From the NCBI GenBank assembly GCA_041911695.1, contig JAYROM010000005.1, positions 1-11,007 of the forward strand: DNA of 11,007 nucleotides. The letters are read 5' to 3'. Of the stretch, positions 1-5,989 are shown in pieces. The DNA comes from Pseudaeromonas sp041911695 (GTDB lineage: Bacteria; Pseudomonadota; Gammaproteobacteria; Enterobacterales; Aeromonadaceae). Under the pieces are notes generated by a model. That model was not told the origin of the DNA. It saw nothing but the letters and a program-made list of their open reading frames with translations, and did not search any database. The position numbers and the translations under genes were made by a program. Every line of letters starts with the position of its first letter. Position 1 is the first letter of the stretch.

Positions 1-21
1 TTGAACCTTGTTTCTGGCCAT
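1..21 (-). CDS. IS1595-family transposase, N-terminal start (partial)
   Basis: Seven codons are visible, reading MARNKVQ, with the start codon at 19-21 and the gene running off the left edge. A strong Shine-Dalgarno sequence GGAGGG lies at 29-34, seven bases before the ATG, which supports a real start. From memory of the family, ISXO2-like DDE transposases often begin with a short basic stretch of this kind before a zinc-ribbon domain. The few residues alone would not prove identity. The shared terminal repeat with the right-edge fragment makes the call likely. Confidence 0.6.
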
Positions 22-65
22 GATTTAACCCTCCAGAACAGAACCATTTAAGTGTAGTCCTGAAG

Positions 66-89
66 GGCTGAATCATGGTGGTAATCAGG
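66..89. repeat. Terminal inverted repeat of the left IS copy
   Basis: Read inward on the minus strand this 24-bp segment begins CCTGATTACCA and ends TCAGCC. It matches the segment at 10870-10893 (read inward on the plus strand) at 20 of 24 positions, with the outermost 11 identical. Ends that match when read inward are what the two termini of one insertion sequence type should show. The exact outer boundary could be off by a base or two. Confidence 0.65.
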
Positions 90-90
90 A

Positions 91-125
91 AAATAATAGG
101 CGCAGCCATCATGGCCGCGCCTATT
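91..125 (-). terminator. Rho-independent terminator of the pseFGI operon
   Basis: A 9-bp perfect stem pairs 95-103 with 117-125 (AATAGGCGC / GCGCCTATT). It is extended inside by a 3-bp GCC/GGC stem (105-107 with 113-115) around a 5-nt loop. Read on the minus strand the hairpin is followed by a short T-rich tract (ATTTTCC). It lies 20 nt past the pseI stop, at the expected place for termination of pseF-pseG-pseI, and it shields the neighbouring IS transposase from read-through. The T tract is short, so strength is uncertain. The plus-strand direction lacks a T tract. Confidence 0.7.
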
Positions 126-144
126 GTGTTTGGCGGCAGCGGGA

Positions 145-1194
145 TCAGGTGGGTTGGGCGTACAGGTCGTCCCAGCTCAGCGGCGTGTTGGCGGCCAGAT
201 CTCGGCGTGCCACCGAGTTGAGTACCCGATCGTAATCGGCTGGTGGCAGCCCCAATCCCGGGCGAACCGAGCGCACATGCTCGGCTGTTAATCGTTCGCC
301 GGCCGCTACCGCCTTGACCAGATAGAGCGAGCGCCGGAACTGGATGTTGTGCTGCTCGCTGGCACTCAGGCTATAGCGCGGTGCGCCGATGGCCGACCAG
401 GCGGTGCGGGTGTCGGCGGCCAGTTGCGCCAGCTCCTCGGGCTCCATCGAGAAGGCGCAGTCTGGACCTCCGTCGGCCCGCCGCAGCGTGAAATGTTTCT
501 CGATGAGGGTGGCGCCCAGCGCCGTGGCGGCGACGGCGGTCGCCGAGCCCAGCGTGTGGTCGGAGAGGCCGACCTCGACGCCAAAACGCTGACGCATGTC
601 GGGGATGGTCGCCAGTTGGTATTCGGCGGCTGGTGCCGGATAGCCGCTGACACAGTGCAGCAGCGCCACCTCACCGCAGCCATGCTTGTGGGCCGTTTCC
701 AGCGCGGCACCGATCTCTCGTTCGTTGGCCATGCCGGTGGAGATGATGAGCGGTTTGCCGGTTTGTGCCGCGTAGCGGATCAGGGGTAGATCAATGGCTT
801 CAAACGAAGCAATTTTATAGGCCGGAGCATCCAGCCCGGCCAGCAGGTCGATGGCACTGAAATCAAACGGGCTGCTGAAGATAGTGACGCCCAGCTGCTT
901 GCCGAGGGCGAACAGTGGGGCATGCCACTCCCACGGCATATGGGCCCATTGGTACAGATCGTAGAGCCGTTTGCCGTCCCACAGACCGCCATGGATCAGG
1001 AACTCGGGGCGATCGGAATCCAGGGTGATGGTGTCGGCTCGATAGGTCTGTAATTTGACGGCGTCGGCACCGGCCTCCTTGGCGGCACGCACGATATTCA
1101 GCGCTCGCTCCAGTGAGCCGTTGTGGTTGGCCGACAGCTCGGCGATGAGGTAGGGGGCGTGGTCGCGACCAATGGGCCGTCCGGCAATCTTCAT
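145..1194 (-). CDS. pseI: Pseudaminic acid synthase PseI
   Basis: The product (349 aa) condenses 2,4-diacetamido-2,4,6-trideoxy-L-altrose with phosphoenolpyruvate to give pseudaminic acid, in the cytoplasm. It has the NeuB-type TIM barrel followed by a C-terminal SAF (antifreeze-like) domain from about residue 290. Visible family motifs are AELSANHNG (18-26), KLQTY (47-51), SSPFD (107-111), YKIASFE (126-132), STGMA (152-156), HCVSGYP (180-186), GLSDHT (209-214) and EKHFTL (232-237). The last carries a His likely to bind metal. Length is normal for PseI/NeuB. The ATG overlaps the pseG stop by 4 nt (ATGA), with GAGG at 1203-1206 eight bases upstream, so translation is probably coupled. Sialic acid synthase NeuB and legionaminic acid synthase LegI are the alternatives; adjacent PseG and PseF favour pseudaminic acid. 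Confidence 0.93.
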   Translation of the reverse strand: MKIAGRPIGRDHAPYLIAELSANHNGSLERALNIVRAAKEAGADAVKLQTYRADTITLDSDRPEFLIHGGLWDGKRLYDLYQWAHMPWEWHAPLFALGKQLGVTIFSSPFDFSAIDLLAGLDAPAYKIASFEAIDLPLIRYAAQTGKPLIISTGMANEREIGAALETAHKHGCGEVALLHCVSGYPAPAAEYQLATIPDMRQRFGVEVGLSDHTLGSATAVAATALGATLIEKHFTLRRADGGPDCAFSMEPEELAQLAADTRTAWSAIGAPRYSLSASEQHNIQFRRSLYLVKAVAAGERLTAEHVRSVRPGLGLPPADYDRVLNSVARRDLAANTPLSWDDLYAQPT

Positions 1195-2192
1195 GCTTGT
1201 TTCCTCAATAAGGCGGTCAGGCGCGTCAGTCCCTGACCATCCACCAGGGCTTGCCCCCGCTGGCGATACTCTTCGGCTCGAGCCTGCAGGCGGCTCAGTG
1301 CGGCGTTCAGTTGTGCCGGCTCGTCAAGCTCACCCAGCGTCATTCGCTCGCACAGATGGAAGTGGGCAATCACCGCATCATTGAACTGCTGATTGGCGAC
1401 GATGGGGATACTCAAAGTTGGCAGACCGATGCAGCAGCGCTCCCACATCATGCCGCCGGCGGCGCCGATGGCAAAGTCATGTTCGGCCAGCAGGCGCGAC
1501 ACCTCGTCGCTGTGGCGCAACAGAGTGACGCGTGCCGGATGCTCGGCGAGCCACTGTTGCAGCGCCGGCCAATCCGGATTGGCGGCACCGGCCAACAGGG
1601 TCCATGCACAGCGCGACCACCAGGGGGTAACCGTCAGCGCCTGCAGGGTGCGCAGGCAGGCGTGAGCCGGGTCGGCGCCACCGAAGCTGATGAAGCCGCG
1701 GTGAAATGGCGTAGTTGCGGTTTTGCGCCGAGCGACAAATTCCGGTCGCAGCAGCGCGTAGTCGGCCCCCAGCAGCAACTGGCAATCGGCATTGGTCAGC
1801 GCACGGTAATCGTCAGCGCGGCGTAGCGGGCCTTGGTCGAGCAGCAGATCGGCGTCGTGGCGGCGGTCGGCCAGATCGTCGAGGACCAGGATTTTACAGC
1901 CGAAGCGACGGGCTTGGGCTTCAAATTCGGCATCCAGCCCGTAGTGATCGACGATCAGCCAGCGCGGTGTGAACTCGGTCAGTGCCGTCCAGAAGGCTGT
2001 GTCATCGTCTAATTCCAGCAGCGGGTAGGTGTGCAGCTTGTGTTGCAGCGTGGCTGGCAGTGGTCGGCAGGCAAAGGCACAAAGTTCCCCTTGGGCGCGG
2101 AGCGCATCGGCGATGGCCAGACAGCGCATCAGATGGCCGGTGCCGATCTGGCTGTCGGCATCGAGCCGAAACAGGTAATCAACCGGCGTCAT
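1191..2192 (-). CDS. pseG: UDP-2,4-diacetamido-2,4,6-trideoxy-beta-L-altropyranose hydrolase PseG
   Basis: The product (333 aa) is a GT-B-like hydrolase that removes UDP from UDP-2,4-diacetamido-2,4,6-trideoxy-L-altrose, supplying the sugar for PseI. The N-terminal FRLDADSQIGTGHLMRC carries the family G-x-G-H motif. His20 corresponds to the catalytic His known from Campylobacter PseG. Further family blocks are VDHYGLD (81-87), DDLADR (105-110), GADYALLRPEF (142-152), SFGGAD (169-174), GAAGGMMWE (243-251) and VANQQ (265-269). The start at 2192 was chosen because homology begins there; an in-frame extension to 2357 only reads antisense-phase through pseF. It overlaps the pseF end by 14 nt and has no strong ribosome site of its own, so it is probably translationally coupled to pseF. 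It overlaps pseI by 4 nt. Confidence 0.92.
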   Translation of the reverse strand: MTPVDYLFRLDADSQIGTGHLMRCLAIADALRAQGELCAFACRPLPATLQHKLHTYPLLELDDDTAFWTALTEFTPRWLIVDHYGLDAEFEAQARRFGCKILVLDDLADRRHDADLLLDQGPLRRADDYRALTNADCQLLLGADYALLRPEFVARRKTATTPFHRGFISFGGADPAHACLRTLQALTVTPWWSRCAWTLLAGAANPDWPALQQWLAEHPARVTLLRHSDEVSRLLAEHDFAIGAAGGMMWERCCIGLPTLSIPIVANQQFNDAVIAHFHLCERMTLGELDEPAQLNAALSRLQARAEEYRQRGQALVDGQGLTRLTALLRKQA

Positions 2193-2877
2193 GCTGTTGC
2201 AGCGCCTGATAGAGCAGTTCGGCCAGTTGCCAGTCCTCCTCGGTGTCGATGTCGACCACCCGGTAGCGCGGCAGCACCTGGGCCAGTCCGTTGCCATCGA
2301 ACACTCCGCGGCCACCGAGCCAGGCCTCGCGCCGTCCCCAGTAGAATTGACCGGCATCCTGATAGGCCGGGGTCAGATCCTGACTGCGTTTGCCCATGTT
2401 CTCCGGCCAGAAGGGCGTGGCACAGCCATTGGCGGTTAGTTGCAGCGCGCGTTGGATGGGAAAGCCAAAGGCGGCGGCGCTGAAGGCATAATCGGCCTGG
2501 CTGGCTGTTAACCGCTGGTAGGCATGCAGCAGATCGCGGGCGCGGATCAACGGCACCGTGGCATAGATGCAGCAATAGTGGTCGGACTGGATGCCGAGGC
2601 GATCGAGTCGGCGAATGGCGTCCACCACGACGGCCGAGGTTCCGGTATGGTCGTCGGCCAGTGTCGCATCACGCAGGAAGGGGGTCTCGGCACCACACTG
2701 GCGGGCGACGGCGGCAATCTCGGTGTCATCGGTGGAAACAACAATGCGCTCGAAACAGCCGGCGGCCTGGGCTGCCTGGATGGCATAACGGATCATTGGT
2801 TGTCCGCAAAACGGGCGGATGTTCTTGCGTGGAATGCGCTTGCTGCCGCCGCGTGCCGGAATGATGGCGATGGTCAT
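2179..2877 (-). CDS. pseF: Pseudaminic acid cytidylyltransferase PseF
   Basis: The product (232 aa) transfers CMP from CTP to pseudaminic acid, giving CMP-Pse, the donor for flagellin or surface-glycan transferases. It belongs to the CMP-sialic acid synthetase family of Rossmann-like nucleotidyltransferases. The N-terminal signature IPARGGSKRIPRKN (6-19) is the CTP-binding loop. The downstream blocks STDDTEIAAVA, QDAGQFYWG and VVDIDTEEDW are typical of PseF. Length is normal. The start is fixed by AGGAGG (2884-2889), six bases before the ATG. It is first in the pseF-pseG-pseI operon and sits behind a sigma-70 type promoter (2923-2951). CMP-legionaminate or CMP-sialate synthetase are alternatives; the adjacent PseG and PseI make pseudaminate most likely. 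Confidence 0.93.
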   Translation of the reverse strand: MTIAIIPARGGSKRIPRKNIRPFCGQPMIRYAIQAAQAAGCFERIVVSTDDTEIAAVARQCGAETPFLRDATLADDHTGTSAVVVDAIRRLDRLGIQSDHYCCIYATVPLIRARDLLHAYQRLTASQADYAFSAAAFGFPIQRALQLTANGCATPFWPENMGKRSQDLTPAYQDAGQFYWGRREAWLGGRGVFDGNGLAQVLPRYRVVDIDTEEDWQLAELLYQALQQHDAG

Positions 2878-2899
2878 AGGGCCCCTCCTGGCGTGGAGC

Positions 2900-2926
2900 T
2901 CAAGTTAGTACGCTTGTTGCCGATAA
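2900..2926 (+). promoter_or_regulatory. Sigma-28 (FliA) flagellar promoter for the acyl operon
   Basis: On the plus strand TCAAGTTA (2900-2907) and GCCGATAA (2919-2926) are separated by exactly 11 bases. The second box is identical to the known FliA -10 consensus. The first matches the E. coli -35 consensus TAAAGTTT at 6 of 8 positions and the TCAAG form reported for Pseudomonas. Transcription would begin near 2933, about 150 nt before the GNAT gene. FliA drives late flagellar genes such as flagellin, so this suggests the downstream genes act with flagellum assembly. The same bases also form an inverted repeat GCCGAT-N6-ATCGGC (2919-2936). Confidence 0.7.
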
Positions 2927-2951
2927 TAGGATCGGCTGTACGCTCTGTCAC
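2923..2951 (-). promoter_or_regulatory. Sigma-70 type promoter for pseFGI
   Basis: On the minus strand a -35 box GTGACA (2946-2951, 5 of 6 to consensus) is followed after exactly 17 bases by a -10 box TATTAT (2923-2928, 5 of 6). The start of transcription would fall near 2916, leaving a leader of about 40 nt with AGGAGG before pseF. The -10 box shares bases 2923-2926 with the -10 box of the oppositely directed sigma-28 type promoter. Boxes and spacing are seen directly; activity is inferred. Confidence 0.6.
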
Positions 2952-3009
2952 CAACTGACTGAATTATTTCAAAAAATGAGTGTGCAATCCCGCTATCGCT
3001 CCCCTCGGA

Positions 3010-3018
3010 TGGTATAGT
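3010..3018 (+). promoter_or_regulatory. Possible extended -10 sigma-70 promoter
   Basis: The sequence TGGTATAGT combines a TGn extension with a -10 box matching TATAAT at 5 of 6 positions. No clear -35 box lies 16-18 bases upstream. If active it would start transcription near 3025, within the hairpin at 3019-3042, giving the GNAT-led operon a basal promoter in addition to the sigma-28 one. This is a weak, inferred call. Confidence 0.3.
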
Positions 3019-3042
3019 GGGGCTCGTTTTGGGTCGAGCCCC
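3019..3042 (+). other. Hairpin in the 5' leader of the acyl operon
   Basis: An 8-bp perfect stem pairs GGGGCTCG (3019-3026) with CGAGCCCC (3035-3042) around an 8-nt loop. It lies 41 nt upstream of the GNAT start, immediately after the TATAGT box. No T tract follows, so it is not a canonical terminator. It could stabilise the leader of sigma-28 transcripts or bind a regulator, but nothing in the sequence decides between these. Confidence 0.45.
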
Positions 3043-3082
3043 GGGCGTAGCGGGGCGCCAGCAGGCAGTGAGGAGAACCGGC

Positions 3083-3643
3083 ATGTCACAAGGGGTATGT
3101 CCCCCAGGTTTCAGCTCCAGCTATGAGCGTTATGGTGTGCAGCTCAGACGGTTGCAGGCCGATGAACTGGAATTGGTCCGTCAATGGCGGAATGACCCGA
3201 AAATTGCCAGTCAGATGCTGGATCAGACCTCCATTACGCCACAGATGCAGCAGGCTTGGTTTGAGCGCCTGCAGTGCTCGGCCACCGCATGTTATTACGT
3301 GGCCTGGTTTCGCCAACAACCTATCGGGGTCGCTTCCCTGACCAGAATCGACTGGCAGGCTGGTACGGCCGAGCCGGGTATGTATATCTATCCGGATGAG
3401 TTCCGCAGCAACCTGGTGCCGTTTTGCGTCGCCTTTGCGCTGAATGACATGGCATTTGAGCAATTGGGTCTGACCCGGCTTTATGGCAAGATTTTCACCA
3501 CTAACCCGGCTTCCATCCGGTTTCATGAGGCCTGTGGTTATCAGCAATTAGGTGAGGCGGAGGGTCCGCTGATCCGTTATCAACTGGTGCCCGATCATTA
3601 CCGACCGGCCCGCGACCAAGTTTCCCGTTTTATCAGGTACTGA
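3083..3643 (+). CDS. GNAT-family N-acyltransferase, possible PseH
   Basis: The product (186 aa) is a GCN5-related N-acetyltransferase. The N-terminal LRRLQADELELVRQWRND, the central PIGVASLTRIDW, the AEPGMYI strand and the C-terminal RLYGKIFTTNPASIRFHEACGYQ (acyl-CoA fold and NPASIRFHE helix) fit the family and resemble PseH, the enzyme that acylates the 4-amino group of the UDP-sugar before PseG. The start at 3083 is chosen because AGGAGA (3071-3076) sits six bases upstream; an in-frame ATG at 3017 lacks such a site. It is the first gene behind the sigma-28 type promoter and is followed after 2 nt by an acyl carrier protein gene. It may therefore use an acyl-ACP or a non-acetyl donor. Assignment to GNAT is firm; assignment to PseH and the donor are inferred. 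Confidence 0.8.
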   Translation: MSQGVCPPGFSSSYERYGVQLRRLQADELELVRQWRNDPKIASQMLDQTSITPQMQQAWFERLQCSATACYYVAWFRQQPIGVASLTRIDWQAGTAEPGMYIYPDEFRSNLVPFCVAFALNDMAFEQLGLTRLYGKIFTTNPASIRFHEACGYQQLGEAEGPLIRYQLVPDHYRPARDQVSRFIRY

Positions 3644-3645
3644 CG

Positions 3646-3879
3646 ATGAAAAAATCCCTTCTCCAGATCTTTACCGACGCCTTGGCGATTGCCCCTGAGC
3701 TGGTCACGGATGAACTGACTTACCAGAGCATCCCACAGTGGGACTCTGTGGCTCATATGACGCTAATTGCCGCCATCGAAGACGAATACGAGATCATGCT
3801 CGATACCGATGACATCATCGACATGAGCTCGGTGGCCAAGGCGCGGCAGATCCTGGCCAAGTACGGGGTCGAGGCCTGA
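3646..3879 (+). CDS. Acyl carrier protein (dedicated)
   Basis: This 77-aa acidic protein has the four-helix ACP pattern. The phosphopantetheine attachment motif DSVAHM places the modified serine at Ser34. The following segment (IEDEYEIMLDTDDIIDMSSV) is the acidic helix that contacts partner enzymes. It diverges from the usual housekeeping AcpP motif (DSLDTVEL), so it is more likely a pathway-specific carrier of the kind found in sugar-acyl or polyketide-like clusters. It starts 2 nt after the GNAT stop and its TGA overlaps the next ATG by one base (TGATG), so the genes are co-translated. It needs a phosphopantetheinyl transferase encoded elsewhere. Probable role: carrying the acyl intermediate made by the neighbouring enzymes. 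Confidence 0.88.
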   Translation: MKKSLLQIFTDALAIAPELVTDELTYQSIPQWDSVAHMTLIAAIEDEYEIMLDTDDIIDMSSVAKARQILAKYGVEA

Positions 3880-4625
3880 TGGGGCTGCTCAGCGGCAAGA
3901 CGGTGCTGATCACCGGCGCCGGCCGCGGCATTGGCCGTGCGGTGGCCGAGCGCTTTGCCGCCGAGGGTGCCACCCTGTTCCTGGCGGTGCGGAATCTCGA
4001 GCAGGGCATGGTCCTGGCGAGTGAGCTGCGGGCCAAACAGGGTATCGCCTGCCACGCCCTGTGTTGTGATGTATCAGATGCCGACTCAGTCAAGACGCTG
4101 TTTCGTGAGCTGTTTACCCACAGCAAAACCCTCGACGTATTGGTCAACAATGCTGGTGTGCTGGACGATGCGCTGATTGGCATGGTTACACCGGTGCAGG
4201 TGGAGCGCACTTTCGCCAGCAACAGTTTCAGTGTGCTCTATTGCAGCCAGTATGCGGCGCGGATGATGCAGCGAGCCGGTGGTGGCAGCATCATCAACCT
4301 AGCGTCGATCATCGGTCGAGTCGGTAATGCCGGTCAGGCGGTCTACGGTGGCAGCAAGGCGGCGGTGATCGGCATCACTCAGTCGCTGGCCAAGGAGCTG
4401 GCGGCGCAGCAGATCCGCGTCAACGCTATTGCGCCGGGTTTTATCGACACCGACATGGCGCATTCGTTGCCGGACGACAAATTCCAGCAGCGCCTGCAGA
4501 GCATCGCCATGGGGCGCATCGGTTCGGCCGATGAGGTTGCCAAGGTGGCGCTGTTTCTGGCGAGCGAGCTGTCGAGCTATGTCACCGGCCAGGTGATCGG
4601 GGTCGATGGGGGCATGCTGATATGA
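3879..4625 (+). CDS. Short-chain dehydrogenase/reductase, FabG-like 3-oxoacyl-ACP reductase
   Basis: The product (248 aa, normal for the family) is a classical SDR. Visible are the NAD(P)-binding TGAGRGIG (12-19), NNAG (90-93), Asn115, Ser143, and Tyr156/Lys160 in YGGSK, a complete catalytic tetrad. The C-terminal end VTGQVIGVDGGM is typical of FabG-type enzymes. It is expected to reduce a 3-oxoacyl group on the ACP encoded just upstream, or another carbonyl such as an aldehyde made by the LuxC-like enzyme. The substrate cannot be read from the sequence. It overlaps the ACP stop by 1 nt and the ligase start by 4 nt (ATGA). Many SDRs act on sugars or alcohols, so the acyl role rests on context. 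Confidence 0.85.
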   Translation: MGLLSGKTVLITGAGRGIGRAVAERFAAEGATLFLAVRNLEQGMVLASELRAKQGIACHALCCDVSDADSVKTLFRELFTHSKTLDVLVNNAGVLDDALIGMVTPVQVERTFASNSFSVLYCSQYAARMMQRAGGGSIINLASIIGRVGNAGQAVYGGSKAAVIGITQSLAKELAAQQIRVNAIAPGFIDTDMAHSLPDDKFQQRLQSIAMGRIGSADEVAKVALFLASELSSYVTGQVIGVDGGMLI

Positions 4626-5989
4626 GTCTGTGGCAGCGGCTGTTGGCCCATGAAGGGAATGCCGTTTATGTCGGTGACCAGGTCTACTCCTATGCCGAAC
4701 TCAGAGCCCTCAGTACAACGCTGGCCAGTCAACTCGGTGGGGAACGTTCTCTGGTGCTGTTGCTGGCCGATAACAGTCTGCCGAGTCTGATCCACTACCT
4801 GGCCTCTCTGCAGGCCGGTCATGCCGTGCTATTGCTCAATGCCGATCTGCCTGCGGCCACCCGCCAGGAGCTGATTACCCGCTATGACCCCCACTGGTTG
4901 CTGATGCCGGATACCGAGCCTGTGCATCTGCACGATCGGCCTTTGGTGCTGGCTCCTGAGTTGGCGGTGATGTTGACCACCTCCGGCTCGACCGGAGGTG
5001 CCAAGCTGGTGCGTTTGAGTGAAGCCAATCTGCTGGCCAATGCCGAGTCTATCGTCGGCTATCTGCAGATGCTGCCCAGTGATCAGGCGCTGACCGCCTT
5101 GCCGTTTGCCTACTCCTATGGTTTGTCGGTGATCCACTCCCACCTGCTATGCGGCGGCTCCCTGGTTCTTTGCAATGACACGCCACTGCAGCGAGGCTTC
5201 TGGGATTGTCTGAAACAACACGCCATTACCCAGCTGGTGGGGGTTCCCTACAGCTACCAGATTTATGAGCAGCTGCGCTTTCGCCGTCAATCATGGCCCC
5301 ATCTGCGCATCTTGACCCAGGCCGGCGGCCGTCTGGCACCGGAGCGGGTTCGTGACTATGCGCTCTGGTGTCGCGAGCATGGTATCCGTTTCTATGTGAT
5401 GTATGGCCAGACCGAGGCCTCGGCTCGGATCAGCTATTTGCCACCTGAGCTGGCCGAGACGCACCCGGAGAGTATTGGCGTGCCGATCCCCGGCGGCGAG
5501 CTGCTACTGCTCGATGAGCAGGGCAACGAGCTGGCAGCCGAACCCGGTGTGGAAGGTGAGCTGGGCTATCGAGGCCCCAATGTGATGCTCGGCTATGCTG
5601 AGTCGCTGGCCGATCTGGCGCTTCCTCCCATGGCCCATCTGCTGCGGACTGGCGATCTGGGGTACTGTACGGCTGAAGGGCTCTGGTTTATCACGGGGCG
5701 GCTGAAACGACAGATCAAACTCTCGGGGGTGCGCTGGCAACTGGACTCGCTGGAGCGGCAGTGCCGCGATCTGGGCTGGGAGCTGGTGGCTTGTGGTCAG
5801 GATCAGGCGCTACGAATTGCCTGCTCCGAGCGGTCGCAGCTGGCTGTGGTCCGTGACTACCTGCAACTACAGCTGGGTCTGCACCCGAGCCTGTTTCGTG
5901 TCGCCGCGCTCCCGACGTTGCCGCGGACGGCTGCCGGCAAACTCGACTACCCGGCGCTGCAACGCCAGATTGAGGAGGCCACGGCATGA
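4622..5989 (+). CDS. AMP-forming acyl ligase (ANL superfamily)
   Basis: The product (455 aa) activates a carboxylic acid with ATP to an acyl-adenylate and passes it to a thiol. Core motifs are complete: TSGSTGGAK (120-128, phosphate loop), YGQTEA (261-266), RTGDLGY (342-348), GRLKRQIKLSG (hinge region), and PRTAAGKLD (434-442) with the catalytic Lys440. At 455 aa it is shorter than typical acyl-CoA ligases (about 500-550), with a compact N-terminal part. Small ligases of this type can load a free-standing ACP. The gene order ACP-SDR-ligase suggests the adjacent ACP is its acceptor, but CoA is possible. It overlaps both neighbours by ATGA (4 nt). Its acid substrate is unknown. Confidence 0.85.
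   Translation: MSLWQRLLAHEGNAVYVGDQVYSYAELRALSTTLASQLGGERSLVLLLADNSLPSLIHYLASLQAGHAVLLLNADLPAATRQELITRYDPHWLLMPDTEPVHLHDRPLVLAPELAVMLTTSGSTGGAKLVRLSEANLLANAESIVGYLQMLPSDQALTALPFAYSYGLSVIHSHLLCGGSLVLCNDTPLQRGFWDCLKQHAITQLVGVPYSYQIYEQLRFRRQSWPHLRILTQAGGRLAPERVRDYALWCREHGIRFYVMYGQTEASARISYLPPELAETHPESIGVPIPGGELLLLDEQGNELAAEPGVEGELGYRGPNVMLGYAESLADLALPPMAHLLRTGDLGYCTAEGLWFITGRLKRQIKLSGVRWQLDSLERQCRDLGWELVACGQDQALRIACSERSQLAVVRDYLQLQLGLHPSLFRVAALPTLPRTAAGKLDYPALQRQIEEATA

Larger units (their letters stand above)
1..89 (-). mobile_element. IS1595-family insertion sequence, 5' end (partial)
   Basis: This is the upstream end of an insertion sequence whose transposase reads leftwards out of the window. 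It holds the first seven transposase codons (1-21), a 68-nt leader and a terminal inverted repeat ending at about 89. The repeat, read inward, starts CCTGATTACCA and matches the end of the IS fragment at 10870. The family call depends mainly on the right-hand fragment, which encodes a recognisable IS1595/ISXO2-like C-terminus. The target duplication cannot be checked because the far end is outside the window. The first 8 bases past the element are 90-97. Confidence 0.65.

Noticed and set aside
1251..1826. A 191-codon plus-strand frame within pseG.
   Set aside because: Opposite a gene with clear PseG motifs; low-complexity composition and no family likeness.
4766..4773. A second perfect GCCGATAA (FliA -10) inside the AMP ligase gene.
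   Set aside because: The sequence 11 nt upstream (4747-4754) has no resemblance to a FliA -35 box, and it lies within a coding region; the match is explained by the codons.
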